DNA from: Shinella sp. XGS7
Lineage (GTDB): Bacteria > Pseudomonadota > Gammaproteobacteria > Burkholderiales > Burkholderiaceae_C
Length of the DNA stretch: 64,000 bases
Assembly: GCF_020535565.1 (NCBI RefSeq)
Contig: NZ_CP084758.1
Location: forward strand, 1,391,501-1,455,500
Direction: 5' to 3'
The notes under the pieces are model-generated. The model saw only the letters and a list, made by a program, of their open reading frames with translations. It made no database searches and was not told the origin of the DNA. Shown piece after piece: positions 11,619 through 22,570 of this stretch (its first letter is position 1; every line of letters begins with the position of its first letter). The position numbers and the translations under genes were made by a program.

Positions 11619-12587
11619 TTACTTCTTGCCGTAGGCTTCCAGCACCTTGGCACCGTCGGCGCCGGCCTTCTGGCTCCACTCGGCAGCCATGGCGGCGCCG
11701 ATCTTGCCGAGCTCGGCCGCGATGGCCGGCGGCACCGGCTGCACATTGATGCCCTTGCTGGCCAGGGTCTGAGTCAGCTTGGCGGTCATCTCGCGGGCCT
11801 GGGCCCAGCCGCGAGCCTCGGCCTTCTTGCCGGCGTCCAGCACGGCCTGGCGCTGCGGCGCGGGCAGGGCCATCAGCGAGCGCTTGTTGGCGATGACGAT
11901 GGCCTGGGGGATGAAGGCCTGGGCGTCGTAGTAGTGCTTCACATAGTCCCAGGCCTGGGTGTCCACGCCGGTGGCGGGCGAGGTGATCATCATGTCGACC
12001 ACGCCGGTGGAGAAGGCCTGCGGCACTTCGGCGGCCTGGATGGTGGTGGGCACGGCGCCCATCAGCGTGACCATGCGGCTGGTGGAGGCGCTGTAGGCGC
12101 GGAAGCGCACGCTCTTGAAGTCGCCGATGCTGGCCACCGGGGTCTTGGTGAAGATGCCTTGCGGCGGCCAGGGCGAGCCGTAGACCAGGACCAGGCCCTG
12201 CTTGTCCAGGCGCGCGGCGATCTGCTCGCGCGCGGCCTTCCACAGGCGCTCGGAGGCGTCGAAGGAGCTGGCCAGGAAGGGCACGCTGTCGATCTCGAAC
12301 ATCGCGTCCTCATTGCCCAGGGCCGACATCAGCACCTCGCCGATGGGCACGATGCCCTGCTGCACGCCGCGCTTCACCTCGGGCCGCTTGAGCAGCACGC
12401 TGTTGCTGGTCACCTTGAACTCGAGCTGGCCCGCGGTGGCCGCCTTCACGTCCTCGGCGAACTGGCGCACGTTCTGGGTCAGGTAGTTGGCGTCCGGTTG
12501 CTCGGCCGACATATTCCAGGTGGTGGCGGCCTGGGCGGTGGCGACACTCAGGGCGGCGACGAGCGCGGTGGCGATCAGCTTCTTCAT
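11619..12587 (-). CDS. dctP: TRAP transporter substrate-binding protein
   Basis: The 322-residue protein starts with a clear signal peptide (MKKLIATALVAALSVATAQA, cut before ATTW) and is therefore periplasmic. The remainder matches the DctP family, with the conserved middle block FKSVRFRAYSASTSRMVTLMGA and the VPQAF block that contacts the ligand. It is first in the operon dctP-dctQ-dctM-pxpB-pxpC-pxpA. The ligand is inferred to be 5-oxoproline or a related acid only from the neighbouring 5-oxoprolinase genes. An upstream ATG at 12710 would hide the signal peptide and is rejected. Confidence 0.92.
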   Translation of the reverse strand: MKKLIATALVAALSVATAQAATTWNMSAEQPDANYLTQNVRQFAEDVKAATAGQLEFKVTSNSVLLKRPEVKRGVQQGIVPIGEVLMSALGNEDAMFEIDSVPFLASSFDASERLWKAAREQIAARLDKQGLVLVYGSPWPPQGIFTKTPVASIGDFKSVRFRAYSASTSRMVTLMGAVPTTIQAAEVPQAFSTGVVDMMITSPATGVDTQAWDYVKHYYDAQAFIPQAIVIANKRSLMALPAPQRQAVLDAGKKAEARGWAQAREMTAKLTQTLASKGINVQPVPPAIAAELGKIGAAMAAEWSQKAGADGAKVLEAYGKK

Positions 12588-12662
12588 CGGGGTGTCCTCG
12601 GGCAGGGGGTGGAGAAAAAGGGGTGGACCGACTGTCCCGCAAAGCGTGGCGACCGGCCAGCG

Positions 12663-12674
12663 ATAAATTCTTAT
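12663..12674. promoter_or_regulatory. Possible LysR-type operator before dctP
   Basis: ATAAATTCTTAT is a small AT-rich inverted repeat (ATAA-N4-TTAT) in an otherwise GC-rich region between dctP and the ComM-like gene, 76 bases upstream of the dctP start. LysR regulators often bind such imperfect palindromes, and a lysR gene lies at the far end of this operon. The link is inference only. Confidence 0.3.
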
Positions 12675-12717
12675 GGTCTGCGAACGCTTTTGCTGATCGC
12701 TCCCGGCCATGCCCCGT

Positions 12718-14229
12718 TCAGGGGCGCAGGCCGCGGCGCAGCTGCACCGCTTCGGCCATGGCCGCGAGCTCGATGCCGGGGCTGCCGGCCAGGTCGGCCA
12801 CGCTGCGCGCCACCCGCAGCACCCGGTGGTAGGCCCGGGCGGACCACGCCAGATGCTCGGCCGAGCGCTGCAGCAGGGCCAGGGCGGCGGGCTCGGGCCG
12901 GGCCTGCTGGTCCAGGGCTGCGCCTTCCAGCCTGGCGTTGCAGCAGCCCTGGCGGGCCAGGGCCAGCTCGCGGGCCCGCGCCACGCGCGCCGCGACCACG
13001 GCGCTGGGCTCGCCGTCCGGCGCCGCGGCCAGCACCTGGGGCGGCAGGGCCGGCACTTCCACCAGCAGATCCAGGCGGTCCAGAAAGGGGCCGCTGAGCC
13101 GGCCCTGGTAGCGCGCCACCTGGTCGGGCGTGCAGCGGCACTCCCGGCTGGGGTGGCCCTGGTAGCCGCAAGGGCAGGGGTTCATGGCCGCCACCAGCTG
13201 GAAGCGCGCCGGGAACTCCACCCGGCGCGCCGCCCGGGCGATCAGGATGCGGCCGTTCTCCATGGGTTCGCGCAAGGCCTCCAGGGCGCTGCGGGGGTAC
13301 TCGGGAATTTCGTCCAGAAAAAGCACCCCATGCTGGGCCAGGGAGATCTCGCCGGGCCGCGGTGGCGAGCCCCCGCCCACCAGGGCCACGCTGGAGGCGC
13401 TGTGGTGCGGGGCGCGGAAAGGCCGCCGACCCCAGGCGGCGGGGCTGAACTCGCCGGCCAGGCTGAGCACGGCGGCGGATTCCAGGGCCTCGTCCTCACT
13501 CAGCGGCGGCAGCAGACCCGGCAGGCGCTGGGCCAGCATGGACTTGCCCGTGCCCGGCGGACCGCTGAGCAGCAGGCTCAGGCCACCGGCCGCGGCAATC
13601 TCCAGGGCCCGCTTGGGGCCGGCCTGGCCGCGGATTTCGCGCAGGTCCGGGCCGTCCATGGCGGGCGGAGCGCTGCTTGCGGCGCGGGTGATGGTGAGCG
13701 CCTGCTCACTGCCGGGCACCAGCGCCGCCACGATGTCCAGCAGATGCGGGGCGCTATAGACCGGCAGGTCGCGCACCAGGGCGGCCTCGGCCGCGCTGGC
13801 CGGCGGCAGCAGCAGGCGGCGGGCCAGGCCGGCGCGCTTGAGGGCCAGGCCCATGGCCAGGGCGCCGCGCACCGGGCGCAGCTCGCCGGCCAGGGAGAGC
13901 TCGCCCGCGCATTCCAGGCCCTCCAGCCGGCTGGCCTCGATCTGGCCGCTGGCGGCCAGCAGGCCCAGGGCGATGGGCAGGTCGAAGCGCCCGCCCTCCT
14001 TGGGCAGATCGGCCGGGGCCAGGCTGATGGTGATGCGCTTGTTGTGGGGAAATTCAAGGCCGCTGTTCTGCAGCGCGGCGCGCACGCGCTCGCGGGCTTC
14101 CTTGACCTCGGTCTCGGCCAGGCCCACCAGGGTGAAGCTGGGCAGGCCATTGGCCAGGTGCACCTCCACGCTCACCGGCGCGGCGCTGAGCCCGTCCAGG
14201 GCCCGGCTGTGGATCACGGCCAGGGACAT
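12718..14229 (-). CDS. comM: YifB/ComM-family Mg-chelatase-like AAA+ ATPase
   Basis: The 503-residue protein has an N-terminal Lon-protease-like domain (from SRALDGLSAAPVSVEVHL to about residue 170), then an AAA+ Mg-chelatase domain with Walker A GPPGTGKS (about 220), the RAPHHSAS block, Walker B VLFLDEIPE, and the cysteine-containing CPCGYQGHP...CRCTP segment. ComM is a hexameric helicase that extends branch migration during natural transformation. Start ATG 14229 follows GGGGAGGTGGC. It is a single gene, divergent from the nitrogen operon. Whether the strain is naturally competent cannot be seen here. Confidence 0.9.
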   Translation of the reverse strand: MSLAVIHSRALDGLSAAPVSVEVHLANGLPSFTLVGLAETEVKEARERVRAALQNSGLEFPHNKRITISLAPADLPKEGGRFDLPIALGLLAASGQIEASRLEGLECAGELSLAGELRPVRGALAMGLALKRAGLARRLLLPPASAAEAALVRDLPVYSAPHLLDIVAALVPGSEQALTITRAASSAPPAMDGPDLREIRGQAGPKRALEIAAAGGLSLLLSGPPGTGKSMLAQRLPGLLPPLSEDEALESAAVLSLAGEFSPAAWGRRPFRAPHHSASSVALVGGGSPPRPGEISLAQHGVLFLDEIPEYPRSALEALREPMENGRILIARAARRVEFPARFQLVAAMNPCPCGYQGHPSRECRCTPDQVARYQGRLSGPFLDRLDLLVEVPALPPQVLAAAPDGEPSAVVAARVARARELALARQGCCNARLEGAALDQQARPEPAALALLQRSAEHLAWSARAYHRVLRVARSVADLAGSPGIELAAMAEAVQLRRGLRP

Positions 14230-14325
14230 CGCTTGCCACCTCCCCCGGCCGATTGTGCAGCGCCTGGGGCTGGTCGGGTGCACGGAATCGGGGCATGCAC
14301 CAAGCTGATGCCGCGCCGGTTCTGA

Positions 14326-15588
<1,263 letters not shown>

Positions 15589-15623
15589 GCGCAGACGCCC
15601 CCCATTCCCCCGGAGAAGCCTTC

Positions 15624-17150
15624 ATGTTGAAGAAACTATTTGCCTGCCTGGCCCTGGCAGCGGCGGTATGCGCGCCGGTCTGGGCTCAAGACGCCGCCTC
15701 GGCGCCCGCCGCCGCCGAAGCCGCCTCGGCCGTGGTGGCCGCCGCCTCTGATGCCGTGGCAGCCGTGGCCGCACCCGCGGCGGCCGCCGCCTCGGAGGCC
15801 GCCGCCCCGGCGCCCGTGCCCAACAAGGGCGACACGGCCTGGATGCTGGTCTCCACCCTGCTGGTGATCCTGATGACGGTGCCGGGTCTTGCCCTCTTCT
15901 ACGGCGGCCTGGTGCGCACCAAGAACATGCTGTCGGTCCTCATGCAGGTCATGGTGGCCTTCTCGCTGATCGTCGTGCTGTGGGTGATCTACGGCTACAG
16001 CCTGGCCTTCACCGAGGGCAATGCCTTTGTGGGCGGTCTTGACCGCCTCTTCATGAAGGGCATCTGGGACAACGCTGCCGGCACCTTTGCGAATGCCGCC
16101 ACCTTCAGCAAGGGCGTCTACATCCCCGAGATCGTGTTCGCCGCCTTCCAGGCCACTTTCGCCGGCATCACCGCCTGCCTGATCGTGGGTGCCTTCGCCG
16201 AGCGCATCAAGTTCGGCGCCGTGCTGCTCTTCCTGGCCATCTGGTTCACCTTCAGCTACATCCCCATGGCCCATATGGTCTGGTTCTGGATGGGCCCGGA
16301 TGCCTACAGCGCCGCCAATGTGGTGGACGAGATGAACAGCAAGGCCGGCCTGATCTGGCAGTGGGGCGCGCTGGACTTCGCCGGCGGCACCGTGGTGCAC
16401 ATCAATGCCGCCGTCGCCGGTCTGGTGGGCGCCTATATGGTGGGCAAGCGCATCGGCTACGGCAAGGAAGCCTTCACCCCGCACAGCCTGACCCTGACCA
16501 TGGTCGGCGCCTCCCTGCTGTGGGTGGGCTGGTTCGGCTTCAACGCCGGCTCCGCCCTGGAGGCCAATGGCTTCGCCGCCCTGGCCTTCGCCAACACCCT
16601 GTTCGCCACCGCCGCCGCCGTGCTGGCCTGGTGCATCGGTGAGGCCCTGCACAAGGGCAAGGCCTCGATGCTGGGTGCCGCCTCGGGTGCCGTGGCTGGC
16701 CTGGTGGCCATCACCCCGGCCGCCGGCAATGTGGGCATTGGCGGTGCGCTGATCATCGGCTTCATCGCCGGCTTCGCCTGCCTCTGGGGCGTGACCGGCC
16801 TGAAGAAGCTGCTGGGTGCGGACGACTCGCTGGATGTGTTCGGCGTGCACGGCGTGGGCGGCATCGTCGGCGCCCTGCTGACCGGCGTGTTCAACTCGCC
16901 CAATCTGGGCGGCCCCAGCGCCGTGGCCGACTGGGTGACGGTGGGCATGATCGCCCCGGACGCCTACTCCATCGCCGGCCAGGTCTGGACCCAGGCCAAG
17001 GGCGTGCTGCTGACCATCGTCTGGTCTGGTGTCGTGTCCCTGATCGCCTACAAGATCGTCGACCTGGTGATCGGTCTGCGCGTCTCGGAAGAAGCCGAGC
17101 GCGAGGGCCTGGACATCACCTCGCACGGCGAGACCGCGTACCACAAGTGA
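15624..17150 (+). CDS. amtB: Ammonium transporter AmtB
   Basis: A 508-residue ammonium channel. A signal-like N-terminus (about 1-21) is followed by an unusually long Ala-rich stretch to about residue 65, then the Amt domain with eleven expected helices. Signatures include PGLALFYGGLVRTKN, FAGGTVVHINAAVAGLVGAY with the first pore histidine, and DVFGVHGVGGIVGALLTG with the second. It carries ammonium across the inner membrane and is blocked by GlnK. It is last in the sigma-54-dependent operon and is followed by an intrinsic terminator. Confidence 0.95.
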   Translation: MLKKLFACLALAAAVCAPVWAQDAASAPAAAEAASAVVAAASDAVAAVAAPAAAAASEAAAPAPVPNKGDTAWMLVSTLLVILMTVPGLALFYGGLVRTKNMLSVLMQVMVAFSLIVVLWVIYGYSLAFTEGNAFVGGLDRLFMKGIWDNAAGTFANAATFSKGVYIPEIVFAAFQATFAGITACLIVGAFAERIKFGAVLLFLAIWFTFSYIPMAHMVWFWMGPDAYSAANVVDEMNSKAGLIWQWGALDFAGGTVVHINAAVAGLVGAYMVGKRIGYGKEAFTPHSLTLTMVGASLLWVGWFGFNAGSALEANGFAALAFANTLFATAAAVLAWCIGEALHKGKASMLGAASGAVAGLVAITPAAGNVGIGGALIIGFIAGFACLWGVTGLKKLLGADDSLDVFGVHGVGGIVGALLTGVFNSPNLGGPSAVADWVTVGMIAPDAYSIAGQVWTQAKGVLLTIVWSGVVSLIAYKIVDLVIGLRVSEEAEREGLDITSHGETAYHK

Positions 17151-17192
17151 TTACCCGGCCAGGCCCGCGCTTGCGGGCTGGCTGGCTCACAC

Positions 17193-17219
17193 AAGCCGCT
17201 CCTTGGAGCGGCTTTTTTC
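17193..17219 (+). terminator. Intrinsic terminator of the amtB operon
   Basis: AAGCCGCTCC, loop TT, GGAGCGGCTT, followed by six T residues: a perfect ten-pair stem with a T-tail 43 bases after the amtB stop. Confidence 0.92.
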
Positions 17220-17314
17220 ATTGATCAGCGCTGGGGGCAACGGTCATCGACTGCGAGCTGGCGCAGGTTTTCGTGGCCTTGTGGTTTGCGCTGCCGAGGC
17301 CAGGGGTGGATGCT

Positions 17315-17515
17315 TCCGCTCATGTCCCCCGCCCTTGGCGCCGCCAAGGGCTCCTCCTTGACTTCGCTTCAGCACCCACCCCTGCCCTCGGCCGAACCGT
17401 GGCCTGCCACCAGGCGCGGGCCGCGGCCTTGCGGATCAGGACGGCAGTGGGCATCTCGCAGCGAAGTCAAGGAGGAGGCGCCGGCCGCAGGCCGGCGACG
17501 GGGGACATGAGCGGA
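17315..17515. repeat. BIME-like pair of inverted REP units
   Basis: Two copies of one composite unit face each other. The left unit has TCCGCTCATGTCCCCCG (17315-17331), a hairpin CCCTTGGCG/CCGCCAAGGG, then CTCCTCCTTGACTTCGCT (17351-17368). The right unit has the exact reverse complements AGCGAAGTCAAGGAGGAG (17460-17477) and CGGGGGACATGAGCGGA (17499-17515) around a different hairpin, GCCGGCC/GGCCGGC. The conserved flanks with variable GC stems resemble REP/BIME intergenic repeats. The 435-base gap 17151-17585 holds this element and the amtB terminator; no gene is convincing in it. Confidence 0.75.
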
Positions 17516-17585
17516 GGGAGGCCCGCTGGCGGCCTGATCTTCGAGCTGTCCCTCGCACATCGGCGACGGCACTTCTATCGCGGCC

Positions 17586-18671
17586 TTACTGCAGGCGTTC
17601 CACCTGATAGCCGCGTTTTTCCAGCAGGCGGGGCAGGGCCTGGGCGCCGGTCATGTGCAGGGCGCCCACGGCGGCGAAGGGCTGGTGGCCGGCTTCGATC
17701 AGGGCGTCGATGCGCTCGGCCAGCATCGGGTTGCGGCCGTCGTTGAGGCGCTGCAGCTGGGCCCGCTCGGCGGCGTTGCGCGCGCATTCGCACCAGTCCT
17801 GATAGCGCTCCAGGGTGTCCAGATCGCTGCGCTCCCAGGCCTCGGCCAGGCGGCGCAGCACAGGGCGGGCCTGGCCGCGCTCCAGCAGGTCCAGCAACTC
17901 GGCCGTGGCCTGCTGAGCCTCGCGCTTGTCCTTGGGCAGCAGGGCATTGAGCTGCAGCTCCACCGATTCCAGCGACACCACCGTGCGCTGCACGCTGCGC
18001 GCCATGCCGCTGAGCACCTGCTCCTGGGCGTAGGCCGGGTCCAGCCCCTCCCAGCGCGCGGCCAGCAGGGTCAGGGTGAAGGCCTGCATCAGCGGATGCG
18101 GAATGGCGGCCAGGGTGCCCTTGGGCAGACAGGCCTCGGCCTCATGCTGGGCCAGGCGCTGGCGCAGGGGCGCGTCGGGCGCGAGGCGGCGCCGGGCCAG
18201 GCCGGCCGTCATCTGCTGCTGCACCATGGGGTCGCCCGGGTCCAGCTCCAGGGCCAGCATATCGCTGTCCTGCAGGGCCGCGGCCATCTTGGGGCCGGGG
18301 ATGGCCCAGTCCAGCTTGCCGATATGGATGCTGCCGAAGAGATAGGCGTGGCGCCCGTCCTTGCTGACGCGCCAGAGCAGGCCGCGGTCGGCGGCGCGCT
18401 CCTGGGCGGCCTGCAGGGCCTCGGCACTCGGCGCCTGGGCACTGGGCGGGCATTGGGCCGGGGGCGTCGGTTCCGGGTCGCGCTGGGCCTGGGTCTGGAC
18501 CTGGGAGGCCGCCGGCCGGGCCGCCTTGGCGGCCTTCTTCTTGGCCTCGCGCTTGGGCGCGGCCTCGCTGGCGCCGGCCAGCAGCAGGGCGCCGCACAGC
18601 AGCAGGCTCAGGGTCAGGGGGCGGGCGGAGGCGCGGGTGGCGGGGGCTTGCGTTGAGTAGCGGCTGGGCAT
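17586..18671 (-). CDS. TraB/GumN-family protein
   Basis: A 361-residue exported protein with a signal peptide (about 1-38), a Lys/Ala/Pro-rich linker to about residue 95, and a TraB/GumN domain. Family hallmarks visible are YLFGSIHIGK, SDMLALELDP, the central helical segment, and the C-terminal FAAVGALHMTGAQALPRLLEKRGYQVERL. The family has a ChaN/Tiki-like fold proposed to be a metalloprotease; the activity here is unproven. It is followed on the plus strand, divergently, by gshA. Confidence 0.82.
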   Translation of the reverse strand: MPSRYSTQAPATRASARPLTLSLLLCGALLLAGASEAAPKREAKKKAAKAARPAASQVQTQAQRDPEPTPPAQCPPSAQAPSAEALQAAQERAADRGLLWRVSKDGRHAYLFGSIHIGKLDWAIPGPKMAAALQDSDMLALELDPGDPMVQQQMTAGLARRRLAPDAPLRQRLAQHEAEACLPKGTLAAIPHPLMQAFTLTLLAARWEGLDPAYAQEQVLSGMARSVQRTVVSLESVELQLNALLPKDKREAQQATAELLDLLERGQARPVLRRLAEAWERSDLDTLERYQDWCECARNAAERAQLQRLNDGRNPMLAERIDALIEAGHQPFAAVGALHMTGAQALPRLLEKRGYQVERLQ

Positions 18672-18790
18672 GCCCGGACTCTAAGCCCTCGCCGGGGCGC
18701 GGCGGGGCTTGAGAAGTCAAGAAGCGCCCCCAGCTTGCTCCTAGAATCGTTTCCACTTGCTTCCGCCACCGCCCCTCGCGGGCCCCCGCC

Positions 18791-20086
18791 ATGGTCCCCC
18801 ACCTGATTACCGCGCTCAACGGCCCCATCAACGAGCTGGAGCAGCGCATCCTCGAATCCATGCCGGCCATCGAGCGCTGGTTCCGCCTGGAGTGGATGGA
18901 GCACACCCCGCCCTTCTACAGCTCGGTGGACATCCGCAACGCCGGTTTCAAGCTGGCACCGGTGGACACGAATCTGTTTCCTGGCGGCTTCAACAACCTG
19001 AACCCCGAGATGCTGCCCCTGGCGGTGCAGGCGGCCATGGCGGCCATCGAGAAGATCTGCCCCGAGGCCAAGAACCTGCTGCTGGTGCCCGAGGCCCATA
19101 CCCGCAACACCTTCTACCTGGCCAATATCGCCACCCTGGTGCGCATCTTCACCCAGGCCGGTCTGAACGTGCGCCTGGGCAGCCTGGACCCCGGCATCAC
19201 CGCGCCCACCCAGCTGGCCCTGGCCGATGGCGGCAGCCTGACCCTGGAGCCCCTGCTGCGCACCCGCGGCCGCCTGGGGCTCAAGGACTTCGACCCCTGC
19301 ACCATCCTGCTGAACAACGACCTCTCGGCCGGCGTCCCCGGTGTGCTGGAGAACCTGCACGAGCAGTACCTGCTGCCGCCCCTGCATGCTGGCTGGGCCC
19401 TGCGCCGCAAGCACAACCATTTCCGCGCCTATGAAGAAGTGGCCAAGAAGTTTGCCAAGCTGATGGGCATGGACCCCTGGCTGATCAACCCCATGTTCAG
19501 CCATGTGGGCGATCTGGACTTTGCCGGCGGCCAGGGCCTGGACGTGCTGCAGGCCCAGACCGATGCCCTGCTGGCCAAGGTGCGCCGCAAGTACAAGGAA
19601 TACGGCATCAACGAGAAGCCCTTCGTGATCGTCAAGGCCGATGCCGGGACCCAGGGCCTGGGCATCATGACCGTGCGCGACGCCAAGGATCTGGAGGCCC
19701 TGGGTCGCAAGCGCGCCGACAAGGCCTGCCTGGGCCAGAGCGGCGAGCCCATCCGGGAGGTGCTGATCCAGGAGGGCGTGGCCACCTTCGAGCGCGTGAA
19801 CGAGGCAGTGGCCGAGCCCGTGGTCTACATGATGGACCGCTATGTGGTGGGCGGCTTCTACCGCGTGCATGCCGAGCGCGGCGTGGACGAGAACCTCAAC
19901 GCCCCCGGCTCCAGCTACGTGCCCCTGGCCTTTGCCGAGTCCTCCCAGCTGCCGCGCCCGGGCGTCAAGCCAGGTGCCAGCGCGCCCAACCGCTTCTATA
20001 TGTACGGCGTGATCGCCCGCCTGGCCATGCTGGCCGCCAGCTACGAGCTGGAGGTCACCGACCCGCAGGCCGAGGTTTACGCCTGA
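18791..20086 (+). CDS. gshA: Glutamate-cysteine ligase (proteobacterial gshA type)
   Basis: The 431-residue protein matches the glutamate-cysteine ligase form of Burkholderiales, Xanthomonadales and relatives, unrelated to the E. coli enzyme in length. Visible blocks are SSVDIRNAGFKLAPVDTNLFPGGFNNL (split across conserved positions 45-70), FVIVKADAGTQGLGIMTV, an ATP-grasp-like nucleotide segment, and YVVGGFYRVHAERG. It makes gamma-glutamylcysteine, the first step of glutathione synthesis; gshB lies 13 kb downstream. ATG 18791 is at a suitable distance from a divergent GumN gene. Confidence 0.93.
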   Translation: MVPHLITALNGPINELEQRILESMPAIERWFRLEWMEHTPPFYSSVDIRNAGFKLAPVDTNLFPGGFNNLNPEMLPLAVQAAMAAIEKICPEAKNLLLVPEAHTRNTFYLANIATLVRIFTQAGLNVRLGSLDPGITAPTQLALADGGSLTLEPLLRTRGRLGLKDFDPCTILLNNDLSAGVPGVLENLHEQYLLPPLHAGWALRRKHNHFRAYEEVAKKFAKLMGMDPWLINPMFSHVGDLDFAGGQGLDVLQAQTDALLAKVRRKYKEYGINEKPFVIVKADAGTQGLGIMTVRDAKDLEALGRKRADKACLGQSGEPIREVLIQEGVATFERVNEAVAEPVVYMMDRYVVGGFYRVHAERGVDENLNAPGSSYVPLAFAESSQLPRPGVKPGASAPNRFYMYGVIARLAMLAASYELEVTDPQAEVYA

Positions 20087-20268
20087 GCTCCGCAGCCGCC
20101 CGGTCCTAGCGCCCGGGCGGCATTCGCGCAAGCCTGAGGCCCCGGCTTCGGGGGGCGCATGCGCGGAAGCAACGCGGCGCTGCCGGGCGGCTTGACGCAC
20201 TGCACAACGGCAGGCGCACAATAAGCGCCTTTCGACAACCCGCAGCCCACCAGGCTGCCGCGTTTTCC

Positions 20269-22152
20269 GTGAGTTCTTCTACTGCGGCCCGCTCCCCCTC
20301 GGCACTGGCGGGCCTGACCCTTGGCGCGCTGGGTGTGGTCTATGGCGACATTGGCACCAGCCCGCTCTATGCGCTCAAGGAGGTCTTCCACGGCGGTCAT
20401 GTGCCGCTGACGCACGACAACATCCTGGGCGTGCTCTCCCTGCTGTTCTGGACCATGACCATCGTGGTCTCGCTCAAGTACGTGCTGCTGATCCTGCGCG
20501 CGGACAACAACGGCGAGGGCGGCCTGATCGCCATGCTGGCCCTGGCCACCACGGCGGTGAAGGACAAGCCCCAGCTGCGCCGCGGCCTGATGCTGGTGGG
20601 CTTGTTCGGCACGGCCATCTTCTTCGGCGACGCGGTCATCACCCCGGCCATGACGGTGCTGGGCGCGGTGGAGGGCATCGACGTCTATGCGCCGCAGTAC
20701 CACGAGGCCATCGTGCCGGTCACGGTGCTGGTGCTGGCGGGTCTGTTCGCGGTGCAGCGCCTGGGCACGGGCGGCGTGGGCAAGGCCTTCGGCCCGGTGA
20801 TGCTGGTCTGGTTCGGCAGCCTGACCCTGCTGGGCCTGCCCCAGATCATGAACAACCCCCATGTGCTGGCGGCGATGAATCCGGTCTATGCCCTGCAGTT
20901 CTGCCTGGAGTACCGCTGGATTGCCTTTGTGGCCTTGGGCGCGGTGGTGCTGGTGGTGACGGGCGGCGAGGCCCTGTATGCCGACCTGGGCCACTTCGGC
21001 AAGAAGCCCATCCGCATCGCCTGGTACGGTATCGTGATGCCGGCCCTGGTGGTCAACTACTTCGGTCAGGGCGCCCTGCTGCTGAATGAGCCGGCCGCCA
21101 TCAAGAACCCCTTCTACCTGATCGCGCCCGGCTGGGCCGAGATCCCGCTCTTCGTGCTGGCCACCCTGGCCGCCATTGTGGCGTCCCAGGCCCTGATCAC
21201 GGCGGCCTTCTCGGTCACCAAGCAGGCCATACAGCTGGGCATCCTGCCGCGCATGCGCATCCTGCACACCTCGGTGCGTGACACGGGCCAGATCTATGTG
21301 CCCTTCGTTAACTGGGGCCTCTTCGTCTTCGTGCTGCTGGCCGTGGTCTTCTTCGGCTCTTCCAGCAAGCTGGCCGGGGCCTATGGCGTGGCGGTGACCA
21401 TCGATATGACCATCACCACGGTCATGACCTTCTTCGTGATCCGCTACGGCTGGCGCTATCCCCTGCCGCTGTGCGTGGTGGCCACCGGTGTGTTCTTCAT
21501 CATCGACATCACCTTCCTGGCCTCCAACCTGCTCAAGCTGCTGCATGGGGGCTGGTTCCCCCTGCTGATCGGCATTGGCATGTTCACCCTGATGCTGACC
21601 TGGAAGCAGGGCCGCCGCCTGCTGAGCCAGAAGCTGCGCGAGGACGCCATCGACCTCAAGAGCTTCCTGGAAGCCGTCTTCGTCAGCCCGCCCACGCGCG
21701 TGCCGGGCACGGCCGTCTTCCTCTCGGCCGAGCAGGGCGTCACGCCCAATGCCCTGCTGCACAACCTCAAGCACAACAAGGTGCTGCACGAGCAGAACCT
21801 CTTTGTCTCGGTCAAGCACCACGAGGTGCCCTGGATCGGTTTCGACAAGCGGGTGCAGGTGGAAAGCCTGGGCAATGACTGCTGGCAGATCAGCATCAAC
21901 TTCGGCTTCAAGAACGAGCCCGATGTGCCCGAGGCGCTCAAGCTGCTGGAGCAGCGCGGCGTGCATCTGGACGAGATGGAGACCAGCTACTTCCTCTCGC
22001 GCGACATCGTGATCCCGACCATAGGCTCGGGCATGGCGCCCTGGCGCGAAAAGCTCTTCGCCAGCATGCACCGCAATGCCGCCGCCGCGGCCGACTTTCT
22101 GCACCTGCCCACCAACCGCATCGTGGAGCTGGGCGCCAAGGTCGAGATCTGA
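20269..22152 (+). CDS. kup: Low-affinity potassium uptake protein Kup
   Basis: A 627-residue transporter with about twelve membrane helices in the first 430 residues and a soluble C-terminal tail. The N-terminal [21 protein letters not shown] and the ADNNGEGG block are diagnostic of Kup/HAK potassium-proton symporters. GTG at 20269 is the start, since the conserved region begins about 15 residues later. It follows gshA by 182 bases. Confidence 0.95.
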   Translation: MSSSTAARSPSALAGLTLGALGVVYGDIGTSPLYALKEVFHGGHVPLTHDNILGVLSLLFWTMTIVVSLKYVLLILRADNNGEGGLIAMLALATTAVKDKPQLRRGLMLVGLFGTAIFFGDAVITPAMTVLGAVEGIDVYAPQYHEAIVPVTVLVLAGLFAVQRLGTGGVGKAFGPVMLVWFGSLTLLGLPQIMNNPHVLAAMNPVYALQFCLEYRWIAFVALGAVVLVVTGGEALYADLGHFGKKPIRIAWYGIVMPALVVNYFGQGALLLNEPAAIKNPFYLIAPGWAEIPLFVLATLAAIVASQALITAAFSVTKQAIQLGILPRMRILHTSVRDTGQIYVPFVNWGLFVFVLLAVVFFGSSSKLAGAYGVAVTIDMTITTVMTFFVIRYGWRYPLPLCVVATGVFFIIDITFLASNLLKLLHGGWFPLLIGIGMFTLMLTWKQGRRLLSQKLREDAIDLKSFLEAVFVSPPTRVPGTAVFLSAEQGVTPNALLHNLKHNKVLHEQNLFVSVKHHEVPWIGFDKRVQVESLGNDCWQISINFGFKNEPDVPEALKLLEQRGVHLDEMETSYFLSRDIVIPTIGSGMAPWREKLFASMHRNAAAAADFLHLPTNRIVELGAKVEI

Positions 22153-22211
22153 GCCCGCCCGCCGGGGCGCGTGCGCAGCGCGACCCCGGCCACTCATCAG
22201 CCGCACACGCC

Positions 22212-22246
22212 AGCCCGCTCCCCGCGGGCTGTCGCGCTTTTGCGAC
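22212..22246 (+). terminator. Tandem hairpins after kup
   Basis: AGCCCGC-TCCCC-GCGGGCT (22212-22230) is followed at once by GTCGC-GCTTTT-GCGAC (22231-22246). The first stem with the T-run in the second loop could end the kup transcript. It directly abuts the Fur box. Confidence 0.5.
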
Positions 22247-22265
22247 GCTAATGAGAATTATTCCT
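22247..22265 (+). promoter_or_regulatory. Fur box before the heme-type operon
   Basis: GCTAATGAGAATTATTCCT matches 13 of 19 positions of the Fur consensus (GATAATGATAATCATTATC), including the central AATnATT. It is an AT-rich island in GC-rich DNA with a possible -10 (TATAGA) just after it. Iron repression of the receptor/CobN-like operon downstream is inferred. Confidence 0.75.
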
Positions 22266-22570
22266 ATATAGAATGCAGGCCATGCCAGCGCCTGTTTGAC
22301 GGTGCTGGCGCCGACGCCAGAGCCCGCCAGCCCGCTTCGCCCGCTGCTCGACACCTAGAAAACGTAGCCCAGATCCGCCGCAGGTTCCGCCTGCCACCGG
22401 TGTGACGGCTTCGTCGTGCGTGCGGATCGTTGGGGGAGTGCCTGTGCCGGGCCGTGTCACCAGGGGTGAGCGGCGGGGTGCGGCCGTGCCCTGCGGGCCG
22501 TGCGCTGTCGCGACGAGGGCCGACCCGCACCGCTGGCCGCCAGGGCCTGGGGGATCTCCACGGAGTGCCC
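22266..22570 (+). other. Long leader between Fur box and TonB receptor
   Basis: About 300 bases separate the Fur-overlapped promoter from the receptor ATG. An open frame continuous with the receptor runs from 22430, but it lacks signal-peptide character before 22571. I looked for a cobalamin riboswitch because of the CobN-like gene and found no B12-box or conserved core. GC-rich complementary segments exist but nothing recognisable. Confidence 0.4.

Noticed and set aside
22266-22570. Cobalamin riboswitch before the TonB receptor/CobN-like operon
   Set aside because: No B12-box or conserved core was found; the Fur box gives a better explanation.
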